The notes beneath the pieces were generated by a model that had not been told where the DNA came from, ran no database searches, and saw only the letters and a list, made by a program, of their open reading frames with translations. A stretch of 64,000 nt of DNA from contig JAJEKV010000046.1 in NCBI GenBank assembly GCA_021234155.1, forward strand, positions 1,416,298-1,480,297. The letters are read 5' to 3'. The DNA comes from Isoetes taiwanensis (Eukaryota > Streptophyta > Lycopodiopsida > Isoetales > Isoetaceae). The position numbers were made by a program, and so were the translations under genes. Of the stretch, positions 13,231-26,317 are shown one piece after another (the first letter of the stretch is position 1; each line of letters opens with the position of its first letter).

Positions 13231-13920
13231 TTGTGGGAAGGCGGATTTGATCACGCGATTTTCCGATGGATTGGGGCAATAGGAGGCGCCATTACAGTTG
13301 GTTTGCTTTTCATACATATTGGATTACGGAGGTTTTCTTTTTTTCATACAAATTGGGTACATTTCTTTAGCGATGGGTTACGTGCTCTTGAACTAGTTAA
13401 AAGATCAAAGAAGACATGCTTCCTCCATTTGAGGGATTTTGAGCAAAAATGTCTTGCCTCATGTGACCAGTTGTGAGGTATGAAATTGAATGAAATGGTA
13501 GCCAGTAGAGCAGTTGGATGAGGAGAGATTGCCAAGTTCATGATGATTACGACTTATGTTGATGCCCTTCCTACTAGGTAAGCATTTCCTTCTGTTTCTT
13601 TTTAGGTGCAGCATAGAAGCATGAGATTATCCATAGAACCGTCATAAAATTATTTGTAACTTGGTCTATGATGATTACAAAAATGTTTGTAACCTTTTCC
13701 ACTGCTCAAGGATCTTAAATGTAACATGGTTTCGAGGATGAGGAAGGTGTATTTATCTCTGGATCTTGGTGGTACAAATTTTAGAATCTTGCTAGTTCCA
13801 GCTTTGAGTAGTAATGGTGGTAATGTTGTAAGGCATGAAATAAAGTGTTATTTCACAGTATCAATATCTAAATAAGGCATACCCACTTGCCTTATCAAGC
13901 TCTTCAATCTTCGAGTTATT
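13231..13920 (+). pseudogene. HXK: Hexokinase pseudogene, 5' part, unprocessed
   Basis: Hexokinase phosphorylates glucose in glycolysis and plant sugar sensing. Exon 1 (about 13231-13576) encodes a hydrophobic N-terminal stretch, then RDFEQKCLASCDQL, the usual RDFEEKC region of plant hexokinases, and ends YVDALPT followed by a good GTAAGC donor where plant hexokinase genes have their first intron. Exon 2 (from about 13730) encodes DEEGVF and then SLDLGGTNFRILLV, the phosphate-binding segment. These two parts are in different frames, so a small indel has broken the gene, and stops lie in exon 1 after CDQL and in exon 2 near 13875. The rest of the gene is not found. The retained intron shows it came from a DNA copy. 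A LINE fragment follows at 14470. Confidence 0.75.
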
Positions 13921-14469
13921 ATTGTTCAGCCATTGATTGCTTTAAGTTTTTCCTTGCAGGTTTGTTTTAATTTCTGTGCTAGTTCATGAACTTTGTAATC
14001 TGGCAAAGACTAAGAATACATTTCACTTGGCCCAAAGAAATTAGGTTTACATTCTCTTTCCATCCATCAATCAATATACTCACGGGACAATAATCTTTTT
14101 GGACAAGCGGCTTTGTCGTTATGAACACAGTAAATACTACTCTTTTTGTATCCTCTTTTACCTCTGAGCATTTTCATCTTCTATTAAATTGTGATATGGC
14201 TGGCAAGTTTGTGAGCGTGGTAGAAAGGTTGCAAACATGATGGTTAAGTCAAGGATTAGACATGGAAGTTCTTTGCTTGGTCCAACACTAGACTTCTTTA
14301 TCTCAATCTATATGTAAATGTTATAGCAGGTTTGCAAATTGATTCTTAAGATAGGTGATAACCACGGTCGGAACATTGGCACGAGATGTTACAAAGTACA
14401 GATGTTATGATTTGATCATTTAGGAAATAAGTGCAGATACATTGCCTATGGAGCGATGATAAGATTTAG
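13921..14469. other. Region between hexokinase pseudogene and LINE fragment
   Basis: No domain is recognisable. It may be eroded intron sequence of the hexokinase copy, but nothing in the sequence proves this. Confidence 0.3.
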
Positions 14470-16018
14470 GAAAATTTATCATGGGATTCTCAAATTCTTT
14501 CCTTGTTGGATTCTTTTTCCCTAACATCGTATTTTGAGGTTGGAAGAGTGCAGCCTTATGGGCATTGGACTCTCGGTTCCACCATATTATGCTTCACTAT
14601 CCATGGAAGATCCTTCCCCATGGTAAAAGTAACCAAACTTCTTGGTATCTGGCAAATTGTTCATATCTCGCCGGGGAGATGTGTGGGAAGCGGGTGATTA
14701 AGGGCTTGGAAGCACCCGCTACGGTGGTCAGCCAAAGCTTTCCATAGCGGGACAGTCGTTGTAAGCTAAGCCAATTTTAAAAGTAACACCATGTGTATAT
14801 AACCCGTTTATATTGGCTCATGATCAAAATTACAACTTATCGTCCGGGGTTATCGGGAACTTCATCACAGGGAAGCAGGAGGTGTTATCCAAGTCGATTG
14901 GAAAAAAGGGCTTCTGTTTTATCCGCGGCCGCATACCGAATGCATCCCATTTCTTAGAAGGATTGCTAATTGCGTGGGAAATTGTACAATCTGTTTCATT
15001 TTCACCATCTGCGCACACTAACACTACGCTGGTGTTGGTGAATTCCATTAGTGGTCCTCTAGCTCTTGATCCACCCATTGGCGCGTAATCCGATGGAAGC
15101 CCAGCTGAGTATTAGATGATATAAGTTGGTGCCGTAATCGTCAAAGGTTAGCGCTTGGAAAGTTTAGAAGCTAGTTCACTCCTTTTAAAATTGGGATCCG
15201 GGCTATTTAAGCGGAAAATTGGCTTCAATTCTTCCTCGATGCTTTAGAGTGGATGACCCCGACCTTGGATAGTTCATAAAAGCGTGTTAAGCGGATAAGT
15301 TGGTGAATTCCATGAGCGAGGTCTTGCTTCTTTGCTGCCCAGACATCTTGCCTCTCAACCGTCCAGTGACGCTGGTCATTCTGGGATCGGTAGAAAGCGG
15401 TATGGAAATGGGTATGGGATAAACTTCTCCATCGAAATGTCTGTTTATGGTGGCAAGTCATTCATGGTTATGCCAGCATTAATATTACGATGCACAGTTT
15501 TGTCGGTACCTGCACTTTGTCCTTATGTGCCGCGGAGGGGCGAGATGATCAGACATTGCTTCCTGTCACGGACATATCGGACATCGTGGTTGTGGCTTCA
15601 AGGCCTCTTTTGTTTATAGCAATTTGAATAGCCGGCATGTGTTATTAGCGGTCTATCCAAGTAGTTGGGATAATTTGCGAGGCATTTCATTTGGCTTCTG
15701 CATGGATCATTTGGTCCACATTTGGAAAGAAGGAACCTTCTCATATTCAAAGGTCTTGCTTGTTCGGATGCACATATCTTCTTGATGCCCAACAGATTGT
15801 CAAGCATTCATGTGCTCATCATTTATAATGGGGTGAAGGCCATATTTAGAGGCACTATCTTGATTCATACTTACTTATGAGTTTTAACTTGCTTTTCATA
15901 TTTTTAGATGTTGTATTTGCGTGGGGTGGTTTTGCTCTGGTGGACATTCTCTCAGCGACTTTTTAGTCCCCATTGTACTCTTAACTCTAGATAATAAAGG
16001 CTCAAGTCCTTAAAAAAA
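14470..16018 (+). mobile_element. LINE 3' part with reverse-transcriptase zinc-binding domain and poly(A)
   Basis: Plus-strand remnant of a plant L1-type LINE, a different lineage from copies A-D. Near 14625-14750 it has the conserved segment where intact elements read 'W..VC.P...GGLGIR.L..WN.ALL.KW'; here it appears in broken frames. Around 15410-15600 is a zf-RVT-like part: a W-rich stretch, then CP-C....RHCFL in shifted frames. The element ends near 16005 with an AATAAAGG-like motif and A8. 5' sequence including the polymerase core is missing or unrecognisable. Frameshifts show it is dead. Confidence 0.6.
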
Positions 16019-16939
16019 AGTTCTCAAGTGCGGCACTGTATATGGTGGGTGTTATATTATTCACGCCCAGATAATGCATATAGTTTTGATAGTAATGTTC
16101 ATTTGGAATGGGTTATTAACACAAAATGGGGCTGCACTTGGTCCTCCAAATTTCTAAAATGCAATCGATGAGCTCCTTGATGCACAAAGCATCAATCCGG
16201 TGTCGGGTGCCATTTTGTTGCAACTATGCGAACCGAGGCATCCCTTTTGCACAGAAGGTACATCTCGTTCACGAGACATGGCATCAACTTTTAAATGTTG
16301 CCATCTCACACCGTCGGCCAATATTAAATACGAGCCTAGGCGTGATGTTCAAATTGGGGCAATCATGTTGGAGTTTAGGGTGAGAGATTGATATCCACTT
16401 TAAAAAGTCTTAAATTATTATGAACTTTTATGGGGTGTTGCAAACTTCTTTAAGTAACGATGCACCCTCTAGAATAAACTCAAATATACATTTGGCAAAT
16501 GCATTTTCATAAACTCCAAAGGCCATGCGTCGACTCCACATAGTTCTCTTTTAGAATCCGTAGTAACAACGCTAGCATTCTAGAGTCATATTGTGCATGC
16601 AACCACTTTAAGATGTCAAAGATTTTTCTTTACATAGGAAGTAGATCAATAAATACTTTCATTAAATTGAACGTTGTAGAAAAGAATTGTGCATACTGAT
16701 AGCAATAGAGATAAAATTTGACACTAGATAGTTTCAACTATATTCAATGTTGTTCTCTACCTATATTTGTAGAGTTGGCTTGGTTTCAAATGCCAATTCT
16801 AAAGTCTTGATGATAAAAGGGAATCGTCCAAAATGGGGTTATGTACATAGTAGTATGACATAATAATTACCACTTAATATAACCTTCGACAAGTGAATTG
16901 CCTCTAGTGAATTTTAGACCCCTAGTTTCTTTGGAAAGT
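16019..16939. other. Gene-free stretch
   Basis: Short open frames only (for example plus 16126-16383), with no recognised domain or repeat. Confidence 0.35.
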
Positions 16940-17330
16940 TGTGGAGGTTTCCATAAAATATTTAAAAAAAAAAAATAGTAACTAATTTTTGCAACCACCT
17001 CATTAAAACACACGAGAAATGCACGAGGATCGAGATGCACGAGAGGGCAAATCTTGGTCTTCGTGCATCTTTCTTATTTTTATGGAAACCTCCTCACCTT
17101 CCCGTGGAAACCTCCCCTATTTTCTTGATTGGAAACCTCTCCAGGTCATGCCCAAAGTTAGGGAGGTTTCCACGGGCGTCGGAGGTTTCCATGGAAACCC
17201 CCTGTTCCCTAGCATTGAAACCTCCCGAGTCGGACGGGGAAAGTTGGGGAGGTTTCAGGAGGCATGGGGAGGTTTTTCGGGGAAAGGTTGGGGAGTTCGA
17301 GGGAAAGTTGGGGGAGGTTTCCAAGTCCAA
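16940..17330. repeat. Cluster of GGAGGTTTCC motifs in both orientations
   Basis: About ten copies of GGAGGTTT(CC) or its complement GGAAACCTCC occur, near 16943, 17080, 17104, 17130, 17163, 17181, 17215, 17247, 17267 and 17313. Two copies meet head to head at 17184-17199 to form the perfect 16-base palindrome GGTTTCCATGGAAACC. Spacing is irregular, so this is not a simple tandem satellite. The open frames through it are by-products of the repeat. Confidence 0.8.
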
Positions 17331-20300
17331 AAAATCTGGCCAGGAAAACCACTGTGTGAGGTGTGTACCCATAAGTGGATTCAAATAAAATGGGGCCTTA
17401 TTTGATGGAGTTGCTAGTCGCTACTTGTAAAGCTTTGATTGGTGACCACAGTGTTCTATAAATTCACTTTTTAAAATTTATAAAAATCTCTTTATTCTTT
17501 TCCAACTTGTTCGTCACCGTAAATCTAATCCAATTACCCATCCAATTGCAAACCTATTTGTAAGTTCCAAATAATCATTCTGGCATTTCTTAACTAATAT
17601 AGTAGGATATGAATCATGATTAAAGACACCCGCTTTGCTGCGTGTTTCGCTCTCATTGTACTTTCAACTCGTATTCCCAAAAATAACTATGGATAAATTA
17701 AAATTTCTTCTCCAACATACATACATAGCCCCATTTTAACATCCATCCTCAAAGATCCAAAGCTCCAAGACACGAACTCATCTTCAATCAATAAATCTTT
17801 ACCCTAGTAAGTCCCATCAACGCAATTTGTCGCTTCGCCCCATTCAAACTCTCCTCCAAAGATAGTAATGTGGGTAATTGTTTTCTTTTTTCATTATAGT
17901 ATCTAATCTTTTGAATCATCCCAACATGCTTTGGTGATGAACCAAATAGAGCATTTAAAGCAAACACTATCAATAACTTCCCAAGTCTCTATAGCTACTC
18001 AAATAGATGTTCCTCAAAGCCATCCCTCTTCACCTGTCACCAAAAAGAGGATACAATTGGCATACATTAGAAACAATTCCCTCACCCTTTAGCTAATTTC
18101 AACCCATTTGTCAATGAGAGAACTCCAGTACCGCTAACCAAGAGAAGCATAAGTTGTCCCAGTGCTTCTTTTCTTCGAATGTGCACCTACCAGGAGACCC
18201 ATACGCATATCTCATTATTGCAGGTGCTATCTCAGCAAATGTCTTAATTCTCCTCAAATTGCAAAAACACATTGTAATCTCGTGAATGACACTACATGAA
18301 TATAGGGAGGTATCACAAGACGTCCCACGGGTTTATCAAACGTCGCTTTCACGAACCACCAGCGCACCGACACGTGCCTACGCCGACCGCATTCCAACGA
18401 ACGTAGCTTCCGCCAGCTAATCGCCCAAAAGCAAATCAACACCAACGCCCTCCACCCAGTTCATCATGCGCCGATTTATCGAAGCCTTGTCTACAATGTC
18501 GTCAATGATACTTTAACTCATGCTCGCTTGGTCACATTTAATATCTAATAATTTTAGGTACGTGGCATTTGATTATTCACTCTGCCTTCGTTCCGTGTCA
18601 CTCTGGCTGGTAATGTAAGAGTAGCACTGAGATATGCCAACTCTCTAGTCTTGTTAGGTAAGTAATTTTAATTCATGAGCTATGGGGTTGAAATGGGGCT
18701 GAGACGCAGGTTCGGTAATTAATTGATGAACTACTCATGGCTACTAATGAAAACATAAGATCAAATCTAAAAATTCTTATTCGCTATTCTGGATAAATGA
18801 TAAAGCAACCAATCTAACCCATTCATAGAATCATGCCAATTACCCTACATGAAAGAGCCCCCTTTACCCAGTAGGATGTCAAAAACATGAAATATGCAGC
18901 TATACCTGCCTTCCTTCAAGTGTACATTATTACAGAGAACAAAGCAACTCCTAATCATTATGGAAAATAATGCAACATCTAAATGATGGCATTCAATTTG
19001 ATTGCATGGCGACCACACCTGGGTCATTGCCCCCAGACGTGAATATTGATAATAGATTACATGCCGTAAACTTTTGTAATCAAAGACCGCTAGTTTTTGA
19101 ATATTGATTATTAGCATTTGTTTTATCTATTCCATGCGGCAACCTCAAGAAAGTTGAAAAGACATTGAAAGGATGTACCTTCCAAGCATCGCCACATCGA
19201 GACCTCCTGGGCTGCATATTACAAGTCTAGTAAGAAACATATATTGTAAAAAATGTGTAGAATGCTAGATTGTTATTTAAACAAATAGTCTTAATTGCAG
19301 ATCTGGAATACCTCTAAGAAGAATCCAACAATCAAAGAGCAACAAGTTCTTTGTCGATGAGATACTTGGAAATTAACTTCTAGATATGCCACAATATCGT
19401 CGCAATTCCAAAGGGCAACAAGCACATTATCGATGAGACATTTGAACTCCCTAACCCTAGAAGAGTTAAGGAGGTCAAAAGAAGAAATATGCGTGCTACT
19501 ATAGAGTTACCTGATTCCTTTTAATGGAACGCGACTCAAAACCGCGGAAGAACCGTCCGCATAGCCGAAAATTTAAACTAAAACCCTTAGTATTTTAGTA
19601 ATTAGGGAAGGTGCATATGGTGACTTAGTGGGGTGAGAAGAGATTACAGTAGATGGAAAGTTCCTTAGTATTTATAGGTTTTGATGTTAATGTAAATGCA
19701 TTTTAATGGCATAAAGATACATCGAAATCGCCGAACAAAAGCCAGTCACCGCTTAACACGCTCGCCTTCCCGCCTATATTTTATGCACCGCGCTCCTCGC
19801 ATATATAAACTCTAAACAAACTCCAAACGGCCTCTCTAATACCGGGAATCTTTCCCAACTCCTTGCTGACAATTCACCAATTACCGAAAGCGCAAAAGAG
19901 ACTTCCATCAGCACTCTTTGGTCCTACAATCACCATGCCCACCCAGTAAACTCTGGAGACCCGCCCTGGATGCAGCCGTTAGCAAGAATACACTCCAACA
20001 TCCAAAGACCCAACATCCCTCCTCTCACATCACACAGCATAGCTTATTTAGAGCCAGAATAAAATATCATAAGTCGATATGCATCATCTCACTAGGCATG
20101 ATGTCACAGTCGAAAGGAATAAAAATGGGGAACCATCTCCACAAAGTGCCGTTCATATCTTTATCGTATCCCAATCCCATCCATCCTGGAACATTTTTCC
20201 CAGTGCCTGGTCCGAAAGAGTCCTTCTTTTCAGCCGTCTTCTATAAATCTTAAGATGGGACAGCATTCGAGTATTTGAAAAGAAGCATTAAGAAATATAT

Positions 20301-21719
20301 TGAAGCAGGCAGGATTACCATTTCTTCTATAATAATTTCGTGGAAGACCACCAACTGCAAGTGCTGATCCTTGTCTTTGCAGGATTTGCTCTGTTCCTCG
20401 GCCAATTGTATGATATAAAGTTTCTCTGGATACTTTTAAAGGGGAAGTGGTATTTTGGCAATGGCAATGCATTCAATAAGTCCAGATATAGCACGTAAAT
20501 CGAGGAATCTAGAAAATAATTAGCTCTCCATAAAGCAAGGATACGATTCATACAAAGGCCAGGAAGGCTATGGTTCGCTATCGCTATGTCTCGGAGCCCT
20601 GAGCTCTTAGTCTATATCGCCAAAGCCGTGAGTTTTCGAGGCATAAGTTCAATGCCAAAGACGTATCTTAGAAGACCCTCAAGATTAAGCAGCCGAACTA
20701 CCTGCTCCATCGCCGCCATTGTAATCGCAACCGCAAAACAAATGCATCATTTTTGGTAAACATATTGTAGATTTTTAGCTCTATAGCTGGGTCAAGACAA
20801 ATGGCCGCTTCAACAACACTGGCAACTGCCAGTTTATAGGCAATAACAGTTTGGAGCAATTTCCAGCATATACTTAGAATATGCTGAAAACCCACACGGG
20901 CGAGGGTTTGCCTCCCTAGAGGCAACCCAAAAATTGTTAGCGGTGATTTTTAACCAATGCTAACTAAAAAATGAATAATGAACCTATTATGGCATGACAT
21001 ACTTTCAGAGAGAGGCTACTATGGATTATTTTGTAGTTAGTTATACGTAATTTAGTAGCGTTGATGTTATTCTTAGGTTTTGATCATTCAAAGATGAGCT
21101 ATGCATTAACATTTACGTATAATGAGAAAGATGTTATCGTAAGAATCTAGCATATGCATCAAGAATGCGAACTCTTTAACACACGTTACTATGTATATTA
21201 TAGTACGTCGAAGCCCGTCAAACATCCAATAGCTCGCATATAAAGTTCTTGAATAGTACACCCCCGACCATAGTTTCAGACGACCTTGACTACCAACTTC
21301 GTTCCACCTCCTACCTCACCCAAACTCCCAATCCAAATCACGCACCACAAATCTCCTCCACCAACCCCACGTCAACTTCCTTTTCTTGTGTCTAATATCT
21401 ACCTTCATCAAATAATTGTAACAACGGAAGGGTGAAGAGGGCCAAAACATAGTAATGTTGCATTTTCTTCATTCAACCACAATTCTCCTCCCTCCATCAA
21501 CTCTTGCATAACCAACCCAATCCATTCTTCTTGCCTCCCCATCGCTATAGTTCTCTCCTCTCCCTCCCTCTCCCTTCTTCTCTCTCTCTTGTGAACTCCA
21601 TAGATACTAGAACCACTTTTGAGGTGAAGAGGATCTACCCATGCCAAGAGATTTTACTTATTTTTCAGAGGTTCAAACTTGCATGGATCATGCGTGCTAA
21701 TAATGTGAATATTTAGACT
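17331..21719. other. Long region without a recognised gene
   Basis: Open frames are all under about 112 codons and none shows a domain I know. A pyrimidine-rich block ending in CTCTCTCTCTT lies at about 21553-21594. The plus frame 19918-20253 and minus frames 18845-19117 and 20230-20472 are the longest; none has convincing splice sites or family motifs. Old transposon debris is the likeliest content, as inference only. Confidence 0.35.
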
Positions 21720-23658
21720 TCTTTCACGTAATGACATTTGGAGGGTTTCAGATGTCCATTATTGCTGCTGAGCCCATCCTGCGCCGCGACGCCTAAAACG
21801 CGACCCGGCAGCACATGCAATACCGAACCGCTTAACATAGCAATTGGAAGGCCTTCCAAAGGACCCGGCACCAAACGCAGCAGTCCCTCATAAGGCGTGA
21901 CAAACGGACGGTAATAATTAACGCATGACTTTGATCCGTGAAATTTTGAGGCAGCGGAGCATTTACAGGACTTCTAAACTTAGCACATGGGCGAGGAGAT
22001 GAAGTAACTGGTTAAGCGGACTCTAAGAAATCACCATAGATCATTTATTGACGAGCAAGTGTGGCGGATGGACTTTATCGAAAAGGAAACTATTGTGGCC
22101 AGATGAGTAGATTTTAGTAAAGCTTTTGATATGGTAAATGTGGAACATTTATGGATCGATTATTGAGTTAAATAAAATTAAGAATTAAGATATGCGTGAT
22201 GGAAGCTTTTTATGAGAAAGTACTTATCCACTTACCTTTTACGTCAAAGGAACAAAGGGTAGAAAGCAAATACGGGGTGAAGCTGTGGCGTCCTCCACTA
22301 CACTTTCGCTGTTTGACTCTTCATAGACGTACTTGAAAACCGGATTGAACAAGATGGTGGAGATGGCACGCTCGGCTATTCGTATGTTATTTTGTTTTGT
22401 TATATGCTTCCATGACGGTTTTGTTTTCACGCATAAATGCCGGTTATGCAAGGGCATGCATTGTCCTCCTTTGTGATGCCGCCAAAAGCATGCAGCTAAT
22501 CTCGCTAAAACAAAATTGTGTAGTCTTTGGAGCATCCAAAGCTGCACTATGTTCACAAGAGTATTATATGCGCATGAAGTTGTTGGATATTGCATCACTA
22601 TAAATATCTTTGGATCGGTAGTAGATAAGATCCCTAACCTGGAATCAGCGTGCCAGCATCGTGAAATTAATGCGTGGCTTAAAGCTCGATATGCGAGCAA
22701 AATACCATTGTGGAGGGGCTGGAATGGAATTTTAGTGAAAAAATGCTATATAGCACTAGTGAGATCTGGTTGCGGTTGTATGGTCGCAGGATTTGGGGTC
22801 GGGATCTAGCTTCGAGCATACATGGAAAAGGTAGAAAAGATGCAGTTCTTGTGAACGAAAGGTCAAGGTGACTTATATGACATGATGCCAGTTAACCGAT
22901 GCCACCAGCGCGTAAGCCTTATGTCAAACACCCTGGCATGTAAGATTTTGCATTCCATGCCAAACAACATCAGCTTACCGCATACCCCGGAGAACACCTG
23001 AAAAGGATGGTCGCATATGAAAATACGGACGGGCAAAAACGGTGACGCAATACGCGACCTTGCTGCCAAAACGCTGACCATTACTGGCCAGCGGGCACCC
23101 GCAGCCTTTCTCACGAGGTAACTCCCGAGGGATGGCTGTGGGTGAAGAAAGAGTTTTACAGAAACCAGATCAATCCTACCAAAGGGCATTTGGAGGAACA
23201 CATAAGTACTACACGCATGCTATTTGCGGGTAATTAGCCAGCCTGCACTAGGTGGAGGTTATGTGTGGGAATAATATCCTACATGAGTTACGCCTTGCCA
23301 GCCTTTTGTGGAAGCCTCTCGACTTTGAGGATCAGTCCCATGTTCTAATCGCGATTGCCCTGTATACAAGCATAATGAGAGAAACACCAAAGCGTTCATG
23401 TGCACATGCTTACAGAGTTTTTGACCTCTCTCGCACACCATGGGCCTAAGATAATCGGAATGTTAGACTGAGAGAACAAACGTGAAGGCACTAAATATAG
23501 CTGAATTGAGCTGGAAGTTAGATGAGGGAGGGACTAATGCATTCGGCCCCGATGACGCCAGACTTGAATGGCTGTACAGTTGATGTATCTTCACTGATGT
23601 CCTTACAGACCGGCCGGTCCTCAAAAGACACAATCACCACTCATTTCATTTCCCCATC
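21720..23658 (+). mobile_element. LINE copy B, same lineage as copies A, C and D, decayed
   Basis: Co-linear with LINE copy C in broken frames. VDFSKAFDMVNVEHLW (near 22110-22160) matches KAFDTV..NLW; FYEKVLIHLPF (near 22215) matches LYEKVLVKLSTPF; a KYGVKLW stretch stands where GVKQGCP is expected; YASMTVLFSRINAG (near 22405) stands for YADDIVLIARSREG, so both catalytic aspartates are lost; CVVFGAS matches VVIFGTT; and EDQSHVLIA (near 23325) matches the C-terminal zinc region EDEEHVIL. It ends with a hairpin at 23608-23619, TCAAAAGACA, and then (CT)n. The 5' limit is uncertain. Confidence 0.75.
23608..23619 (+). other. 3' terminal hairpin of LINE copy B
   Basis: GACCGGCCGGTC, a perfect palindrome, at the same place as AGACCTGATGGTCT in copy C. 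In both it is followed by TCAAAAGAC. Confidence 0.7.
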
Positions 23659-23681
23659 CCCTCTCTCTCTCTCTCTCTCTC
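23659..23681 (+). repeat. (CT)n at the 3' end of LINE copy B
   Basis: Short CT run directly between the LINE B 3' end and the left end of Gypsy-2. It may be continuous in origin with the (CT)n at 45379-45519 on the far side of Gypsy-2. Confidence 0.9.
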
Positions 23682-25438
23682 AAGCCCCTGCAACACATGC
23701 CTCGTGGATCCACATGCATTCAAAATCCAGGGGTCAACCCATCTGAACACCAGGTCAAAAGCCTTCTTGTGGCCTGCAGCCTTCTGCAGCCACAGCCCAC
23801 CCTTGAGTGAGCAGTGGCTTTCTCGGGTTAAGCAGTTTAGGCTGCGACATTTTTGAAGATTGAAGTCAAAGAAGACCCTGCATTTGATTCCATTCCCTAA
23901 CCATTCTTACTCCATTTTATTCTCAGCCTTTGAAATTTCCTGCCTTTTTTCCTATATTTATACTCCCTTTGTTCACTCTGCATACCCCACTGTCTCACTT
24001 AATTTTTCTTTCCCCCACACTTCCTTATTCCCATAATTTATTCCCACCATTGTTCTATATAGCTTTTTTGTGGTTCTTTTATTTCCTTTGCTATGTTTCT
24101 TAATTTCCATATCACTTTATTTACCATTGTGCTATGTTATGTTATGGAATATTCCCTTCATATGCTTAAACGGTGGTATATTCTAAATATTAGGTTGTTC
24201 TTTTGTTCCAATGGCTCACTCTTCTGTTGTTTTATGGGTAACCCTTCCAAACTATAGTCTAGTTTCTTCAAAAACTCAAAATACTAATATTCATGGTTTA
24301 TACTTTCGAGAAATACCATGGACCGTATTCTGCATTCGTAAAAATATACCGAAAGCAGACCTAAACTAGAAACAAGCTCTAATCACTGAACCGAAGTTCT
24401 TAAACCTTAAAACATTTCCTGCCAAACCGATCCCCGCTCTTTAAGCATCAAATTGGGCTCAAATCCAAGCCCCAAGATGCCTTAATCATAAAAAATTCAA
24501 ACTTCTATATACCAGGAATCAACAACGTAAGCTCTTTCAAGGCCCTGCTCAAATCTGCGGATCATCAGCCTGGAAGTATGATTTTAGTTGATGCGAAGAC
24601 TTCCAGTAATTCTCATCTCCTAAGATGGTTAATTTTATTTATTAGCATGATAGACTGTTGATTTTTTAGTACTGGGTATATACTCAATACCATGACTGAC
24701 TCACCCCCTACACCTAAAACCTGACGCCCACTAAATGTTCATCCCACTCACAATCACCGCACCCCACGCAAAATCTCCTCGCACTTTTATTGCCTCGGCC
24801 CTGCCATCAGAACCTCGGCATAATAATCCCATTCATATGTTTTGGAAAATCCAAAACTCCACTCACAAACTCCTCTGTTAGAAATTTCTTTACTCGCTTT
24901 GATCGTTCTTGACCGTATTTTAACAAATCCACAAAATTATTACTTTTGCCTATCCAAAATGGAACGACCATTTGCCCATGTTCTCATCATCACACATATT
25001 TGCTTTCTGGGAAATTTCTCGCACCGCCACAACCCAAAATCCCACCCCATCAATGCTGACGGACTCTCAATAATCAAAATTCCTGACTGCAACTCGAGCC
25101 CCAATGAACCCCACAAACCGTGAAGTTTCCTGACTTCGGTCAGAGGCTTGCATCAGCACACCCACAACTTTTTGACCAAGTTCACGCGATTGACTCAAAA
25201 ATCAATCTCGCATATCAACACCACTAAGCGAAAGCAAAGGTGTCAATTTCTCTCGAAATGGGAAAAGGTATAAAACTAAATTTTGAACTTGTCTTTGAAA
25301 TTATTCTTATATAGATCTATCACCTTAAGTGGATTCGAGGTTCTAACCTTTTAATTTGAGGAAATCGCTTGGGGTTCACTGGAATTTCCAAGATGTTTTC
25401 TGTGGAAATCTTCTTTGACGGTCAGAGGATTCGAACTA
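23681..25438 (+). repeat. Gypsy-2 5' LTR, left piece
   Basis: Aligns with the 3' LTR from about 43503 onward: for example ATGCATTCAAAA, then TTTGATTCCATTCCCTA, the TATATTTATACTCCCTTTG promoter-like block, and AACTTGTCTTTGAAATTAT. About the first 11 bases of the LTR are lost or altered next to the (CT)n. The last 80 or so bases (about 25352-25438) do not match the 3' LTR. Confidence 0.85.
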
Positions 25439-25944
25439 TGTCACGGGATTTGCAAGAAAACAAAGGAGAGGGAAAGGAAAACAAAAGAACAATGAGACAA
25501 CAATGATAAGCCTTTGATATCAATGATGATGATACATGAGCTCTCGCAATCGAGAAAACCAAGTGAGACAAGACTCAAAACTCATCTAAAACCCATGTGC
25601 TAGCTCTACTCATATATATAGTACAATGGCCTTTGCCCAATATAGACACTGGACATTTCTCGCGGTTTACTCGAAGGTGCGGCCTCGACGGTGTGAATGC
25701 CGGCTGCTGCCTCCCCGAAGTGCTCGAATCACGCTGATGCCGGACGCGCCAAGCAGGATAGCCGGCCATTGCCTCGAAGCGGGCGCTTTCTTGGTAGCAG
25801 CACTCGTGTCTTAATCAAGGTGGTTCGGCTGCTATTCTGGCCGGGCCTTGACGATCGACCTATCACTGACAGATCCTTTTTGACTTGACTTTGGTCCATC
25901 AGATAGAGTGAATAGTCCCGCACTCAGAGGCAATGTGATCAACA
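25439..25944 (-). repeat. Gypsy-1 3' LTR
   Basis: Pairs with 35901-36398. On the plus strand both begin TGTCACG followed by GGGATTTGCAAGAAAAC and contain TAGCTCTACTCATATATATA, whose complement gives a TATATATATGAG promoter-like box on the element's sense strand. Confidence 0.88.
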
Positions 25945-26317
25945 CTCCCACTAAACGACACTCACCAAGGAAAGGAGGAAGCAAGCCCGAGGGTGGGGAA
26001 TCCAACAACAAAGATCCTCACCTGAATGAGGATTATGGTAAGTGCTTATGAGATCCCCGACGTTTGAAGTATCAGGGAGTGTTGAGCCTAAGAGCGTGAT
26101 CGAAGAAAGAATGAGGAAGTGAGCCGCACCATGTCTTCTGTGGCCGATGGGCTTCGTGGTAGAAACAACCGCACTCCATGAGTAGGTGGCAAACTGAGAC
26201 CGCGCACCGACGCCGCATTCGGGTTGCAGTAAAAGATGGGACGCCGCTTATTTAAGGAGCCGGAATCGGGATGCATTTTGAGAGCAGCAAAGAAAAACCG
26301 CCGACGGACCTGGCGGG

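Noticed and set aside
19918-20253. 111-codon plus-strand open frame
   Set aside because: No domain, no codon-usage or splice support; within a long region of probable transposon debris.
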